DNA of 30,396 nucleotides from Acanthamoeba sp. SK_2022b (lineage: Eukaryota > Discosea > Longamoebia > Acanthamoebidae), in the NCBI GenBank assembly GCA_027943245.1, contig JANDJZ010000469.1, positions 1 to 30,396 on the forward strand, written 5' to 3'. A program made the position numbers and the translations under genes. Shown in pieces: positions 30,215 through 30,396 of this stretch. The first letter of the stretch is position 1; every line of letters begins with the position of its first letter. A model generated the notes under the pieces. That model worked only from the letters and a program-made list of their open reading frames with translations. It did not search any database and was not told the origin of the DNA.

Positions 30215-30396
30215 GGCCAGCGCCTGGAGCGATGCGTGGGGGCCGTACGGAGTTGCCGCTGACAGTGTGGCGGTTCAGGTGGTGCGGGTCTACGGAGGGC
30301 ATGCGTAGGAGGAGGTCATTCTGTTTGAGCACGAGGTGCTCGACCTCCTGCAGCGCGCCAGCGGGGAGAAGCTCTCCTTCCGCGTGCCGCGGCTCG
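30215..30396 (+). CDS. Truncated unidentified gene at the window end
   Basis: Two GC3-rich stretches fit as exons: 30208-30244 (EGQRLERCVGA) and 30309-30396 (EEVILFEHEVLDLLQRASGE and onward). They join in phase over a 64-nt intron with gtacgg donor and gcgtag acceptor. No ATG in this frame is visible, because the preceding sequence is a C homopolymer (about 30193-30202) and the foldback element. The gene continues beyond the window. I do not recognise it. The opposite strand also has an open frame, but its third-position composition is weaker. Confidence 0.35.

Noticed and set aside
30193..30396. Partial minus-strand gene at the window end
   Set aside because: The minus frame is open, but the plus frame has far stronger G/C third positions and a clean 64-nt intron.

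Overview
This is nuclear DNA from an amoeba, most probably Acanthamoeba or a close centramoebid (inference). The grounds are intron-dense, GC3-rich genes in the standard code, introns of roughly 50-340 nt with GT-AG ends (donors very often GTAC), many (TG)n tracts inside introns just before the acceptor, and a gene set that matches no single animal, plant or fungal lineage. I saw no bacterial operons, rRNA, CRISPR array or viral genes. All exon models below were built by hand from reading-frame and phase continuity plus protein-family similarity. No transcript data were available.

Layout. Bases 1-58 hold the 5' end of a minus-strand gene resembling eIF4B, divergent from a DNAJC2/zuotin co-chaperone gene (565-3624, +). 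Next on + come an endonuclease III/NTH1 DNA glycosylase (4131-5879), a CNNM/DUF21-CBS membrane protein (6180-8293) and a PP2C phosphatase (8615-10717). Bases 10718-12950 are a gene-poor island: a 56-bp tandem duplication, two diverged copies of a roughly 0.7-kb repeat and a stranded exon-like fragment. After it come a damaged BTB-BACK gene (about 13097-14230) and an intact BTB-BACK gene with a C-terminal discoidin-like domain (14506-16812). Bases 16965-17513 contain exon-like pieces with no visible start.

The second half begins with a METTL21-type lysine methyltransferase (18818-17743, -), which shares a 117-bp divergent promoter with a complex I NDUFB7 subunit (18936-19607, +). After an unexplained coding-like patch (19817-19999) come an acyl-CoA oxidase with 17 exons (20236-23922), a phosducin-like protein 2/PDCL3 (24040-25183), a fold-type IV PLP aminotransferase (25395-27003) and an ADP-ribosylglycohydrolase with a long charged insertion (27171-29883). 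The window ends with a foldback element carrying telomere-like CCCTAA motifs (about 29954-30172) and a truncated gene on +.

Most genes are housekeeping: ribosome-associated and thioredoxin-fold chaperone factors, base-excision repair, metal transport, phosphatase signalling, complex I, peroxisomal beta-oxidation and amino-acid metabolism. I see no operon-like system. The unusual material is the repeat island with its gene debris, the nonsense-bearing BTB copy, the foldback element, the charged insertion in the ADP-ribosylglycohydrolase, and the strand-biased intronic microsatellites.
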